NCBI GenBank assembly: GCA_023241745.1
Contig: JALQCY010000006.1
Span: 124,001 to 188,000, forward strand
Source: Isoptericola peretonis
GTDB lineage: Bacteria; Actinomycetota; Actinomycetes; Actinomycetales; Cellulomonadaceae
Reading direction: 5' to 3'
Length of the DNA stretch: 64,000 nt
Positions 1 through 12,848 of this stretch are shown one piece after another. Each line of letters opens with the position of its first letter. The stretch's first letter is position 1. The notes under the pieces were generated by a model. It was not told the origin of the DNA. It saw only the letters and a list, made by a program, of their open reading frames with translations, and made no database searches. The translations under genes were made by a program, and so were the position numbers.

Positions 1-4712
<4,712 letters not shown>

Positions 4713-4721
4713 GTCGCGACC

Positions 4722-5525
4722 GTGCCCGAGGGAGACGTGCTGCGGCTCACGGCGGAACGGCTGGGCGCCGCGCTGCGCGGAGCGCCGCTCGTGCGCGCGG
4801 AGCTGCGGTGGCCCACGGCCGCGGGCGTCGACCTGGTCGGCGCCACGGTGCGCGAGTCGGTCGCGTACGGCAAGCACCTGCTGCTCCGGTTCGACGACGG
4901 CCGCACCCTGCACACCCACCTGCGCATGGACGGGTCGTGGCGGGTCTACCGCACCGGCACGCGGCAGGCCGCCGGCCGCTCCCCCGCCGTCCGGGCCGTC
5001 CTGGCCACGGCGTCGTGGACCTGCGTCGGCCTGCAGCTCGGCATGCTGGACGTGCTGCGCACCCGCGACGAGCCGCGCCTGCTGGGGCATCTGGGCCCGG
5101 ACGTGCTCGGCGACGACTTCGCGGACCGCCTCGACGAGGCCGCGGACCGGCTCGCCACGGACCCGGGCCGGCCGCTCTGCGCCGCCCTGCTGGACCAGCG
5201 CACGGTGGCCGGTCTCGGCACCATCTGGACAGCGGAGTCGCTCTTCGCGACCCGCCGGTGGCCGTGGACGCCCGCGGGCGACCTGGACCACGACGCCCGT
5301 CGCGCGCTGCTCGTCGCGGCGCGCCGGCTCATGGTGCGCAGCGTCACCGCCGGGAGGCGGGCCGGGCTCGGGTCCGTCGAGCTCGCCGTCCACGGGCGGC
5401 ACCACGCACCGTGCCGCCGCTGCCGCACGCCCGTCGCCCTGGGCAGCACCGCGGGTCCCGGCTCACGGCCCGACGCCGGGGAGCGGGCGATCTACTGGTG
5501 CCCCTCCTGCCAGGCCGCGCCCTGA
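4722..5525 (+). CDS. nei2: Endonuclease VIII-like DNA glycosylase/AP lyase (Nei2 type)
   Basis: Fpg/Nei-family bifunctional DNA glycosylase that removes oxidised bases and nicks the abasic site. The 267-residue product starts MPEGD. Once Met is removed, Pro is the N-terminal nucleophile and Glu the proton relay. The conserved lysine sits in the VAYGKHLLL segment. A helix-two-turn-helix region follows around DQRTVAGLGTIW, and a C-terminal zinc finger uses C231, C234, C260 and C263. The GTG start is fixed by the MPEGD motif. It follows lhr by 9 bases and is probably cotranscribed, ending at a strong hairpin. The MPEGD rather than MPELP start favours Nei over Fpg; a second family member lies at 44685-45587. 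Confidence 0.93.
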   Translation: MPEGDVLRLTAERLGAALRGAPLVRAELRWPTAAGVDLVGATVRESVAYGKHLLLRFDDGRTLHTHLRMDGSWRVYRTGTRQAAGRSPAVRAVLATASWTCVGLQLGMLDVLRTRDEPRLLGHLGPDVLGDDFADRLDEAADRLATDPGRPLCAALLDQRTVAGLGTIWTAESLFATRRWPWTPAGDLDHDARRALLVAARRLMVRSVTAGRRAGLGSVELAVHGRHHAPCRRCRTPVALGSTAGPGSRPDAGERAIYWCPSCQAAP

Positions 5526-5542
5526 CCGTCCGGAGACGCAAA

Positions 5543-5579
5543 GATCCGGCCCCGTGGGACGTGCCCACGGGACCGGATC
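5543..5579. terminator. Bidirectional hairpin terminator between nei2 and clgR
   Basis: Inverted repeat with arms of about 16 bp (GATCCGGCCCCGTGGG and its near-perfect complement, one G-T type pair) and a short loop. It lies between two convergent genes and so probably ends both transcripts. There is no long T-tract, as is usual in very GC-rich actinobacteria. Confidence 0.8.
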
Positions 5580-5593
5580 CTGGCTGGTGCAGG

Positions 5594-5941
5594 TCAGCCT
5601 ACGGGTGCGAGGTCGCCTCGCATCGCCTGGTCGGCGTCGTGGTCGCCGCCCCGGCTGAGCATGCCGGCGAAGACGTCGGCCGGGATGGTGTCGGGGATGT
5701 GCAGCCCCTCGGCCACCGCGATCCGGTCGCTGACCTCACGCAGCACGAGGGACATCGGTACGTCGAGCGCCTCGCAGATCGACGCCAGCAGCTCCGACGA
5801 CGCCTCCTTCTGTCCGCGCTCCACCTCGCTCAGGTATCCGAGCGAGACCCTCGCTGCAGACGACACCTCACGCAGGGTGCGCCCCTGGCGCTGCCGCGCG
5901 TCGCGCAGCACGTCGCCGATCTCACGTCGCAGTACGACCAT
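5594..5941 (-). CDS. clgR: ClgR-like XRE-family transcriptional activator
   Basis: Helix-turn-helix regulator of the ClgR/PopR family, which in actinobacteria activates clpP1P2, clpC and other protein-quality genes under envelope or proteotoxic stress. The 115-residue product has an N-terminal XRE helix-turn-helix (LREVSSAARVSLGYLSEVER, about residues 22-41), then SSELLASICEALDVP and a short tail. I chose the ATG at 5941 because a purine-rich GGAGAGGGGG stretch precedes it and homologues begin at MVVLRRE; the open frame extends further upstream but without family similarity. It follows cinA and pgsA on the same strand, the conserved order around Rv2745c. ClgR is itself a Clp substrate in other species; here the protein ends APVG, and no degradation tag is obvious to me. 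Confidence 0.9.
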   Translation of the reverse strand: MVVLRREIGDVLRDARQRQGRTLREVSSAARVSLGYLSEVERGQKEASSELLASICEALDVPMSLVLREVSDRIAVAEGLHIPDTIPADVFAGMLSRGGDHDADQAMRGDLAPVG

Positions 5942-6192
5942 CTCGCGCCCCCTCTCCGTGGCCGATCGCCCCGGCTCCGGACCGGTCGTGACCGGGTTCC
6001 TCGTCCGTCCTGTCGTATCCCTGACTCCAGGGGTGGCACTACCGTACCGCGAGCGCGGTCCGCCCGGCCTGGTGTGGCGCGGATCGAGACGGCTTCGTGC
6101 CCTGTCTGTCATCACACCTGCGCAACGCGTGCACCGGGGCCCTTGTTCCCGCCGTCACGACCCGCGACAACCTCGTCACGCGTCCTTCACCC
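5942..6192. promoter_or_regulatory. clgR upstream region
   Basis: This 251-base stretch separates cinA from clgR, both on the minus strand, and probably carries the clgR promoter and its own ClgR site. I see an inverted repeat ACCGCG-AG-CGCGGT near 6044-6057, but cannot tie it to a known ClgR operator. No coding sequence is convincing here. Confidence 0.35.
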
Positions 6193-6774
6193 TCAGCGCC
6201 CGCCCGCGCGGTCGCCCCCGCCGCCGACGTCCCCCCGCCCCTCGGGAGCCCAGGACGCGAGCGCCAGCTCGAGCACCGCCCGCACGGCCGCCGCACGCAC
6301 CGCCGGCCTGGCACCCGGCAGGTCGAGCCGACGGACCCGGTCCCCGGCAGGGCCGCTGACCGCGACGTACACCTCGCCCGGGGCGTGCCCGTCCTGCGGG
6401 TCGGGCCCCGCGACGCCCGTGGTCGCCAGCCCCACGTCGGCCGCCACCACGTGCCGCACCCTCGCCGCCATCTGGGCGGCCACCTCCGGGTCCACGGCAC
6501 CGCGGCGCGCGAGGAGCCCCCGGTCGACGCCCAGCACCGCGGCCTTCACGTCGGTCGCGTAGGCGACGACGCCTCCCCGCACGACCCGCGACGCGCCGGG
6601 CACGTCGACGAGCGCGGCGACGACGAGGCCGCCCGTGAGGGACTCCGCGGCGCCCAGCGTCCAGCCGCGGGCCCGCGCGACGTCGAGCACCGCTCTCGCG
6701 AGCTCCGCGGTCGACGGTCCCCGCCCGCCGCCGGTCGGCACGGGAGATCCTCCCGCCGGGCCGGTCGTGCTCAC
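6193..6774 (-). CDS. cinA: CinA C-terminal domain protein (nicotinamide-nucleotide amidase)
   Basis: Stand-alone CinA C-terminal domain, 193 residues. This domain (PncC) deamidates nicotinamide mononucleotide to nicotinate mononucleotide in pyridine-nucleotide recycling. The AAESLTGGL motif carries the expected catalytic Ser at about residue 45, and TTGVAGPDPQDG and PGEVYVAV are the other conserved blocks. The N-terminal MoCF-like domain found in full-length CinA is absent, as is usual in actinobacteria. The GTG start at 6774 overlaps the pgsA stop by four bases (GTGA), so translation is coupled to pgsA. The last 25 residues are Gly/Asp/Arg-rich. Confidence 0.92.
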   Translation of the reverse strand: MSTTGPAGGSPVPTGGGRGPSTAELARAVLDVARARGWTLGAAESLTGGLVVAALVDVPGASRVVRGGVVAYATDVKAAVLGVDRGLLARRGAVDPEVAAQMAARVRHVVAADVGLATTGVAGPDPQDGHAPGEVYVAVSGPAGDRVRRLDLPGARPAVRAAAVRAVLELALASWAPEGRGDVGGGGDRAGGR

Positions 6775-7373
6775 GCTGCCGGCTTCGGCCCGGGCGTGCC
6801 CCGCCCCGCGGCGAGCAGACGCCATCCCTTGGCGAAGTAGTCGACGCCGGTCACGACGGTCACCGCGATCGCGAGCCACAGCACGACCCACGCGACCACC
6901 CGCACGGCGTCGGGCAGCGCCGCGAGGGGCAGCAGGAAGAGCGTGATCGCCACCGCCTGGAGCACCGTCTTGAGCTTGCCGCCGCGCGAGGCCGGCATGA
7001 CGGCGTAGCGCAGCACGACCATCCGCAGGGCGGTGACGCCCAGCTCCCGGACGAGGATGACCGTGGGCACCCACCAGGGCAGCTCCCCGAGCGGCCAGCA
7101 CAGCAGGATCAGGGCGGCGCCGATCAGCGCCTTGTCCGCGATCGGGTCGAGGATCTTGCCGAGGTCGGTGACGAGGTTGCGCGAGCGCGCGAGATAGCCG
7201 TCGACGCGGTCGCTCACCGCGGCCACCACGAACACCGCCGTGGCCACGAGACGCCAGCCCACGGAGTCGCCGCCCTCCATCAGGAGGGCCCAGGCGAACA
7301 CGGGGACGAGCGCGATGCGCACGAGGGTCACCGCGTTGGCGACGTTCCAGGGCGAGGGCGCTTCGTTGACCAC
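6771..7373 (-). CDS. pgsA: CDP-diacylglycerol--glycerol-3-phosphate 3-phosphatidyltransferase
   Basis: Integral membrane enzyme that makes phosphatidylglycerol phosphate, the precursor of phosphatidylglycerol and cardiolipin. The 200-residue protein has the complete CDP-alcohol phosphotransferase signature: D58-G59-x2-A62-R63-x8-G72-x3-D76-x3-D80, which holds the metal and CDP-DAG. Several hydrophobic helices surround it (about 11-33, 40-56, 84-102, 130-170). The GTG start has no Shine-Dalgarno sequence but lies 6 bases after a TAGGGT hexamer, consistent with a leaderless mRNA. It is divergent from the CapA-like gene and coupled to cinA downstream. Confidence 0.93.
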   Translation of the reverse strand: MVNEAPSPWNVANAVTLVRIALVPVFAWALLMEGGDSVGWRLVATAVFVVAAVSDRVDGYLARSRNLVTDLGKILDPIADKALIGAALILLCWPLGELPWWVPTVILVRELGVTALRMVVLRYAVMPASRGGKLKTVLQAVAITLFLLPLAALPDAVRVVAWVVLWLAIAVTVVTGVDYFAKGWRLLAAGRGTPGPKPAA

Positions 7374-7379
7374 CGGGCC

Positions 7380-7385
7380 ACCCTA
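7380..7385 (-). promoter_or_regulatory. Probable leaderless -10 box for pgsA-cinA-clgR
   Basis: TAGGGT on the minus strand, with 6 bases between it and the pgsA GTG. That spacing places the transcription start on the start codon itself. Confidence 0.6.
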
Positions 7386-7475
7386 TCGGGGGGCGTGACC
7401 GGCCCGGGCACACCCCCGGCCCGTTCCGGTGCGTCCGACGCGCGGCTCGACCCGCGCGCACGGGCCCGGCAGCAG

Positions 7476-7481
7476 TACTCT
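7476..7481 (+). promoter_or_regulatory. Probable leaderless -10 box for the CapA-like gene
   Basis: TACTCT on the plus strand, 6 bases before the GTG at 7488, with no ribosome-binding site between. It supports the chosen start over the longer open frame from 7395. Confidence 0.55.
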
Positions 7482-7487
7482 CCTGGC

Positions 7488-8798
7488 GTGCCCCGCCACG
7501 CGTCCGACGACGGACGACTCCCGCGGCGACGCCTCGCCGTCGCCGCCGCCGCCCTGACCGGGGTGCTCCTCGGGGTGGGCGCCGCGCTCGCGCTCGGCGG
7601 GCCGCCCGGCGGCGGCGAGCGGGAGGCCGCGCCGGACGCGAGCGCGTCCTCGCCCGGTGACGCCCGTGCCGGGTCGCCGAGCCCGTCCCCCTCCCCGAGC
7701 CCGACGCCGCTGCCCGCCGAGTTCACGCTGGTCGCGGCCGGCGACCTCCTGACCCACGACCCGGTCGTGAGGTCGGCCGGCGGCTCCGACGACCCGGACT
7801 TCACCCCCCTCCTGGCCGGTATCGACGCCTGGGTCCAGGGCGCGGACCTGGCGCTGTGCCACCTCGAGGTGCCCGTGGCGCCGAAGGGCAGCGCACCGTC
7901 CGGCTACCCGCTCTTCGGTGCACCGCCCGGGCTGGTGCGCGACCTGGCGGAGCAGGGCTGGGACGGCTGCTCGACGGCGTCGAACCACTCGGTCGACCGG
8001 GGGTACGACGGGGTCAGGGCCACGATCGGACGGCTCGAGGCCGCCGGGATGGGCTACGTGGGGACGGCCGACGGCGAGGCCGACCAGGACCGGCCGCAGC
8101 TCTACGTGCTGCAGCGCGAGGGCCGGGCGATCACGGTGGCGCACCTGGCCGCCACGTACGGGCTCAACGGGCTGCCCATGCCCGCGGACGCCCCGTGGGC
8201 GGTGGACCTCATCGACGCCGACCGCCTCGTGCGCCAGGCCAGGGCGGCGCGCGCCGAGGGCGCCGACGTCGTCGTGGTCAGCCTGCACGCCGGCGTCGAG
8301 TACACGGAGACGCTCACGGACCAGCAGGAGGAGGTCGTGCGCCGCCTCGCCCGTTCCCGCGAGGTCGACCTCGTGATCGGGCACCACGCCCACATCCCGC
8401 AACGGATCGACCGCGTCGGTCGCGGCCCGGGAGGCGACGGCATGTGGGTGGCGTACGGCCTGGGCAACCTGCTGTCCAACCAGAGCGCCGACTGCTGCGA
8501 CGCGCGCACCAGCAACGGGGTGCTCCTGGCCGCCACGTTCACGCAGGACGCCCCCGAGGATCCCGTCCTCGTGACCGGCGTCGGGTGGACGGGCACCACC
8601 GTGGACATCGCCGGCGGGCACGAGGTGCACGCGCTGCCGGACGCTCTCGGCGATCCCGGGGCCACCACCCTGTCCGCCGCGGAGCTCCGGGAGCGCGAGC
8701 AGCGGGTCCAGGACGCCGTGGGCGACGCCGCGCCGGAGCGGGAGGAGCCCCTCACGGCGACAGGCTCGCCCCCCGAGGTCGTCCCGCGGGGCGACTGA
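7488..8798 (+). CDS. CapA-family metallophosphatase-like protein, membrane-anchored
   Basis: Member of the CapA/PgsA family (poly-gamma-glutamate synthesis protein fold), a calcineurin-like phosphoesterase domain usually outside the cell and linked to capsule or wall polymers. The 436-residue product has an Arg-rich N-terminus and one hydrophobic helix (about 16-38), then a Ser/Pro/Asp linker. Conserved blocks are VAAGDLLTHDP, CHLEVPVAP, TASNHSVDRGYDG, VVSLHAGVEY, VIGHHAHIPQ and AYGLGNLLSNQ, which cover the metal-ligand Asp, Asn and His positions. The GTG at 7488 was preferred because of the TACTCT box 6 bases upstream. It is a monocistronic gene convergent with ftsK. The substrate cannot be told from sequence. 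Confidence 0.85.
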   Translation: MPRHASDDGRLPRRRLAVAAAALTGVLLGVGAALALGGPPGGGEREAAPDASASSPGDARAGSPSPSPSPSPTPLPAEFTLVAAGDLLTHDPVVRSAGGSDDPDFTPLLAGIDAWVQGADLALCHLEVPVAPKGSAPSGYPLFGAPPGLVRDLAEQGWDGCSTASNHSVDRGYDGVRATIGRLEAAGMGYVGTADGEADQDRPQLYVLQREGRAITVAHLAATYGLNGLPMPADAPWAVDLIDADRLVRQARAARAEGADVVVVSLHAGVEYTETLTDQQEEVVRRLARSREVDLVIGHHAHIPQRIDRVGRGPGGDGMWVAYGLGNLLSNQSADCCDARTSNGVLLAATFTQDAPEDPVLVTGVGWTGTTVDIAGGHEVHALPDALGDPGATTLSAAELREREQRVQDAVGDAAPEREEPLTATGSPPEVVPRGD

Positions 8799-8803
8799 CC
8801 CGG

Positions 8804-8823
8804 CGGCGCCCGGCCGGGCGCCG
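8804..8823. terminator. Palindrome between capA-like gene and ftsK
   Basis: Perfect 20-bp palindrome, CGGCGCCCGG followed by CCGGGCGCCG, between two convergent stop codons. It would fold in either transcript, so it is probably a bidirectional terminator. Confidence 0.6.
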
Positions 8824-8837
8824 ATCGAACGGCGCGC

Positions 8838-11651
8838 TCAGCGCCAGCCGTGCTCCGGGTCGGTGTCGGCGTCGTCGTGGTAGTCCTTCGCCACGGGCGG
8901 GGCGTGCCCGTCCGTGCCGTCGGCGTACGGGTCCCCGGCGCCGTCGGCCGCCGGCGGCGCGCCGCCGTCGGCGTCCTGGTCGTAGGCCTGCGGCGTCTCG
9001 CCGCGGATGAGCGCGAGGGCGGAGGGCAGGTCCTCCGGCGTCACGAGCACCTCACGCGCCTTGGACCCCTCGGACGGGCCGACGATCTCGCGCGACTCCA
9101 GCAGGTCCATGAGCCGCCCCGCCTTGGCGAAGCCCACCCGCAGCTTGCGCTGCAGCATCGACGTGGAGCCGAACTGCGTGGTGACGACCAGCTCCGCGGC
9201 CTGCAGCAGCAGGTCGAGGTCGTCGCCGATGTCCTCGTCCACCTGCTTCTTCGCAGCCGCGGGGGCGGTGACGTCCTCGCGGTAGACGGGCTTGAGCTGG
9301 GCCTTCACGTGCTCGACGACGCTGTGCACCTCGGACTCGGTGACCCAGGCGCCCTGGACGCGCATGGGCTTCGCCGCGCCCATCGGCAGGAAGAGCGCGT
9401 CACCCTGGCCGATGAGCTTCTCCGCGCCGGGCTGGTCCAGCACCACGCGGGAGTCGGCGAGCGAGGACGTCGCGAAGGCGAGGCGCGAGGGCACGTTGGC
9501 CTTGATGAGGCCGGTGACGACGTCCACCGAGGGGCGCTGCGTGGCGAGCACGAGGTGGATGCCGGCGGCCCGCGCCAGCTGGGTGATGCGCTGGATCGAG
9601 GCCTCGACGTCGCGCGGGGCGACCATCATGAGGTCGGCCAGCTCGTCGACCACCACCAGCAGGTAGGGGTAGGGGGCGATCTTCCGCTCCGACCCCGGCA
9701 GCGGCTTGACCTTGCCCGCCCGCACCGCGCTGTTGAAGTCGTCGACGTGCTTGTACCCGAACGTCGCGAGGTCGTCGTAGCGGGCGTCCATCTCGCGGAC
9801 CACCCAGTCCAGCGCCTCCGCGGCCTTCTTCGGGCTGGTGATGATGGGCGTGATGAGATGCGGGATGCCCTCGTAGATGGTCAGCTCGACCCGCTTGGGG
9901 TCCACCAGGACGAGCCGCACCTGCTCGGGCGTGGCCCGCATGAGGATCGAGGTGATCAGCGAGTTGATGAAGCTCGACTTGCCGGCGCCGGTCGCACCGG
10001 CCACCAGGATGTGCGGCATCTTCGCGAGGTTCGCGACGACGTAGCCGCCCTCGACGTCCTTCCCCACGCCCATGACCATGGGGTGCTCGGTGCGCCGGGC
10101 GGCGGAGGACCGCAGCACGTCGCCCAGCACCACGGTCTCGCGGTCGGAGTTCGGGATCTCGATGCCGATCGCGGACTTGCCGGGGATCGGCGACAGGATC
10201 CGGACGTCCGCGCTCGCCACCGCGTAGGCGATGTTGTTCGACAGCGAGGTGATGCGCTCGACCTTGGTCTTGGCGCCCACCTCGACCTCGTACCGGGTCA
10301 CGGTCGGCCCGCGCGTGAAGCCGGTCACCTGCGCGTCGACGCCGAAGTCCTCGAAGACCTTCGTGAGCGACTCGACGACGCGGTCGTTCGCCGCGGAGCG
10401 GGTCTTGTGCGGCGCGCCCTTGCCGAGGGAGTCCTCGCCAGGCAGCAGGTAGACGGTGTCGCCGTCCAGCATCGGCTGCTCGGCGCGCCCCATCGGGGGC
10501 AGGTCGGCCCCGGGGACCGGCGCGGTGGCCGTGTCCTTCGCCGCACCGTCCGGGGTCGCGGTCTCGACGGCCGGGGACGGCGCCCCCACGCGCTGCGTCG
10601 CGGCCCCGCGGCCGGATCTCGCCGCTGCGGCGCGTCCTGCCGCCGCCTCCTTCTCGAGGAGGGCCGCCTTCTCGAACGCCTCGTCGCCGGCGTACTCGTC
10701 GAGGCCGGCGGCCTCCGCCGCCTCGGCCGCGCGCTGCGCCTTCGTCCGGCGGGTCCGCTTCTTGCGCGGCTCCGGGTCGGTGCCGTCGTGCCGCGAGACG
10801 CCCTCCGCGAGGGCGAGGCCGTCGTCGTCCGCCGCCTCGTCCGGGTGGTGGTTGCCCGTCAGGCGGTCGTAGAGGCCGCGGACCCGGTCCGGGATGCGGT
10901 GCACCGGCGTGGCCGTGACCACCAGGAGCCCGAAGAACCCGAGCAGCAGGAACAGCGGGACGGCCACCCACTCGGTCAGTCCCGTGACCACGGGGGTGGC
11001 CGCGAGATAGCCGATGATGCCGCCGGCGTCCTGCAGCGCGGCGAACCCGTCGCTCGGCGCGGGCGTGTCCTCGGCGATCGCGACGAGCGCGCACACCGAC
11101 AGGACGATGAACACCAGCCCGATGGCGACGCGGGAGTTGGCCTGACCGCGCTCCGGGTGCCGCATCACGCGGAACCCCAGCCACAGCAGCAGCACGGGGA
11201 CGGCCACCCCGGCCAGGCCCACGGTGCCGGCGACGACGGCATGGATGACGAGACCGAACGTGCCGGAGATGCCCCACCACTCGCGCGCGGCCACGATCAG
11301 CGCGAGGGCGATGAGGAAGAAGGCGACGCCGTCTCGGCGGTGCTCGGGTTCCAGGTCTCTTGCTCCCTTGGTGATGCTGCGGGTCAGGCTGCCGAGCCCG
11401 TGCGCGACGCCCAGGTAGAGCCCACGTACCGCACGGACGGGCCACGACGGCCCCGACCGCGCCGGCTTGCGGGCCGGCGGTCGGCGCCCGCCGGAGCCAC
11501 GCCCCGAGCCCTTGCCCGACGAGCGGGCGGAGGACGAGGTCGTCCGCGCGGGCGCGCGCCGGGTCGGGGCGGCCACGGATGCGGTCCGCCCCGTGCGTGC
11601 CGTGCCCCGCGGGGTCCCGGTGATCCTGCGGGCGGGTGTGCGGGTCGCCAT
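8838..11651 (-). CDS. ftsK: FtsK/SpoIIIE DNA translocase
   Basis: Septal DNA pump of 937 residues that moves chromosome ends across the division plane and activates XerCD recombination. It has a basic, Ala/Arg/Ser-rich start, about four membrane helices (roughly residues 120-285), an acidic and basic linker, and the FtsK motor. The Walker A GATGAGKSSF is at about residue 551, the Walker B-like LLVVVDELADLM follows, and a C-terminal gamma winged helix (about 835-900) includes STSMLQRKLRVGFAKAGRLMD. The ATG at 11651 is preceded by a GAGAG stretch; the open frame continues far upstream without similarity. It lies next to pgsA/cinA/clgR as in mycobacteria. XerC is at the other end of this window. 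Confidence 0.96.
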   Translation of the reverse strand: MATRTPARRITGTPRGTARTGRTASVAAPTRRAPARTTSSSARSSGKGSGRGSGGRRPPARKPARSGPSWPVRAVRGLYLGVAHGLGSLTRSITKGARDLEPEHRRDGVAFFLIALALIVAAREWWGISGTFGLVIHAVVAGTVGLAGVAVPVLLLWLGFRVMRHPERGQANSRVAIGLVFIVLSVCALVAIAEDTPAPSDGFAALQDAGGIIGYLAATPVVTGLTEWVAVPLFLLLGFFGLLVVTATPVHRIPDRVRGLYDRLTGNHHPDEAADDDGLALAEGVSRHDGTDPEPRKKRTRRTKAQRAAEAAEAAGLDEYAGDEAFEKAALLEKEAAAGRAAAARSGRGAATQRVGAPSPAVETATPDGAAKDTATAPVPGADLPPMGRAEQPMLDGDTVYLLPGEDSLGKGAPHKTRSAANDRVVESLTKVFEDFGVDAQVTGFTRGPTVTRYEVEVGAKTKVERITSLSNNIAYAVASADVRILSPIPGKSAIGIEIPNSDRETVVLGDVLRSSAARRTEHPMVMGVGKDVEGGYVVANLAKMPHILVAGATGAGKSSFINSLITSILMRATPEQVRLVLVDPKRVELTIYEGIPHLITPIITSPKKAAEALDWVVREMDARYDDLATFGYKHVDDFNSAVRAGKVKPLPGSERKIAPYPYLLVVVDELADLMMVAPRDVEASIQRITQLARAAGIHLVLATQRPSVDVVTGLIKANVPSRLAFATSSLADSRVVLDQPGAEKLIGQGDALFLPMGAAKPMRVQGAWVTESEVHSVVEHVKAQLKPVYREDVTAPAAAKKQVDEDIGDDLDLLLQAAELVVTTQFGSTSMLQRKLRVGFAKAGRLMDLLESREIVGPSEGSKAREVLVTPEDLPSALALIRGETPQAYDQDADGGAPPAADGAGDPYADGTDGHAPPVAKDYHDDADTDPEHGWR

Positions 11652-11746
11652 GATGCTCTCACGGTACCCGGGGCCGCCGTCCCGACGCCGCAGGTCCCGG
11701 GCGCGTGTTGCCCGCCCCCTCCGCACCCCGCCGGTCGCGCGCCCGC

Positions 11747-12160
11747 TCACCCGCCCGCGAGGAGGCCGACGGCCAGGGTCACGACGCCGGCGGCGAGCAC
11801 GGCCGCCCCTGCGGGCAGGAGCAGGACGGCGCGGTTCGGGGAGGTGCGCCCCTCCCCCACGGCGGACAGGAAGAAGCCGGCGGGCATGAGGACGGCGGCC
11901 ACCAGGACGCCGGTCGCGGCGAGCCAGCGCCACCCGCCGGTGAGCGCGGTGGCCTCGGCGAGGACGACGCAGAGCAGCCCGAGGATGACGAGCACCCCAG
12001 CGTGGGCGTGCCCGGCGCGGAAGAACGACGTCTGGAACGCCGTCGTGGGGACCTTCCCGGTGACCACCTTCACGAGGAAGTAGCCGCCCGACTCGATGGC
12101 GACGACGGTCAGCAGCACGGCCCCCGCGGTGATGCGGGCGGCGTCGGTGAGCTCGAGCAT
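11747..12160 (-). CDS. Small four-helix membrane protein of unknown function
   Basis: A 137-residue integral membrane protein with four predicted helices (about 6-24, 43-63, 71-89, 102-133). A loop with the motif FFRAGHAHAG before helix 2 contains two histidines spaced as in metal- or haem-linked membrane proteins, but I do not recognise a characterised family. The ATG at 12160 is supported by a GGAGG box five bases upstream, favouring it over the ATG 33 bases earlier. It is divergent from a TetR regulator across a region with a long inverted repeat, so it is probably the target of that repressor. Confidence 0.75.
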   Translation of the reverse strand: MLELTDAARITAGAVLLTVVAIESGGYFLVKVVTGKVPTTAFQTSFFRAGHAHAGVLVILGLLCVVLAEATALTGGWRWLAATGVLVAAVLMPAGFFLSAVGEGRTSPNRAVLLLPAGAAVLAAGVVTLAVGLLAGG

Positions 12161-12194
12161 GGGGACCTCCAGGGGGCGGGCGTGGTCGGGCAAC

Positions 12195-12230
12195 GTTTGC
12201 GAACACTGTTATAGAACACCGTTCGCAAAC
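12195..12230. promoter_or_regulatory. TetR-type operator between membrane protein and tetR
   Basis: Perfect 10-bp inverted repeat, GTTTGCGAAC and GTTCGCAAAC, separated by 16 bases. Inside it lies a second, shorter dyad TGTT-ATAG-AACA (12207-12218). The right arm covers the position expected for the tetR -35 region, and a TATAAC hexamer on the minus strand inside the repeat could be the -10 box of the membrane-protein gene. Binding here would repress both genes. Confidence 0.7.
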
Positions 12231-12245
12231 TCTCGTCAAGGGGTC

Positions 12246-12251
12246 TACGCT
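12246..12251 (+). promoter_or_regulatory. Probable leaderless -10 box for tetR
   Basis: TACGCT with 6 bases to the ATG at 12258 and no Shine-Dalgarno sequence. It lies 15 bases downstream of the inverted-repeat operator. Confidence 0.6.
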
Positions 12252-12257
12252 CGGCCC

Positions 12258-12839
12258 ATGCCGCGCCCACGCCTGCACGACGACGCCCTGCGCACCCGGC
12301 TGCTGGAGGTCACGTCCGAGGCCCTGTCGACCGGGGGCGAGCCGGCCGTGACGGTGCGCGCGGTCGCCGCGTCCGCCGGGACCAGCGCCTCGGCGGTCTA
12401 CGCCCTCTTCGGCTCCCGCGAGGACCTGCTCGCCGCCGTGAGCGCCGAGGGGTTCCGACGCTTCGCCGCCCACCTGGCGTCCGTCCCGCACACCGACGAC
12501 CCGGCCGACGACCTGCGCGCCCTCGGGGTCGCCTACCGCCGCAGCGCGCTGGCGGACCCGCACTTCTACCGGGCGATGTTCGACCGCGCCGTCCGGCCCG
12601 GGGACGACGCTCCGCCCGCCGTCCGGCAGCCCACCTTCCTCGTGCTCCGCGACGCCGTGGCCCGCGTCCTGCGGACCGCCCCGGAGCAGGCGGAGCCGTT
12701 CGCGATCGGGCTCTGGGGACTGGTGCACGGGCTGGTGTCGCTCGAGCTGGCCGGGCTGCTGCCCGGCGAGGAGGCCGACCGCGCCGCGCGCTACGACGCC
12801 GCGGCGGGCGCCGTCGGGCGGGCGCTCCTCGCGGGCTGA
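12258..12839 (+). CDS. TetR-family transcriptional regulator
   Basis: A 193-residue TetR-family repressor. The N-terminal helix-turn-helix is VRAVAASAGTSASAVYALFG (about residues 33-52), followed by a ligand-binding region of the TetR_C type with the pattern AYRRSALADPHFYRAMF. The start at 12258 fits a leaderless promoter. It faces away from the small membrane protein and sits beside a perfect 10-bp inverted repeat, so it most likely controls itself and that neighbour. The pair is set between ade and ftsK and looks like an accessory insertion. The ligand is unknown. Confidence 0.88.
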   Translation: MPRPRLHDDALRTRLLEVTSEALSTGGEPAVTVRAVAASAGTSASAVYALFGSREDLLAAVSAEGFRRFAAHLASVPHTDDPADDLRALGVAYRRSALADPHFYRAMFDRAVRPGDDAPPAVRQPTFLVLRDAVARVLRTAPEQAEPFAIGLWGLVHGLVSLELAGLLPGEEADRAARYDAAAGAVGRALLAG

Positions 12840-12848
12840 CGGGCCGCG

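Noticed and set aside
11652..11746. Extension of ftsK upstream to 12728
   Set aside because: The open frame continues through the membrane-protein and tetR genes, but ftsK-like sequence begins at the ATG at 11651 with a purine-rich box upstream.
8850..12083. Long plus-strand open frame opposite ftsK
   Set aside because: Low-complexity His/Asp/Arg/Gly composition, no start signal, and complete overlap with a well-supported ftsK.
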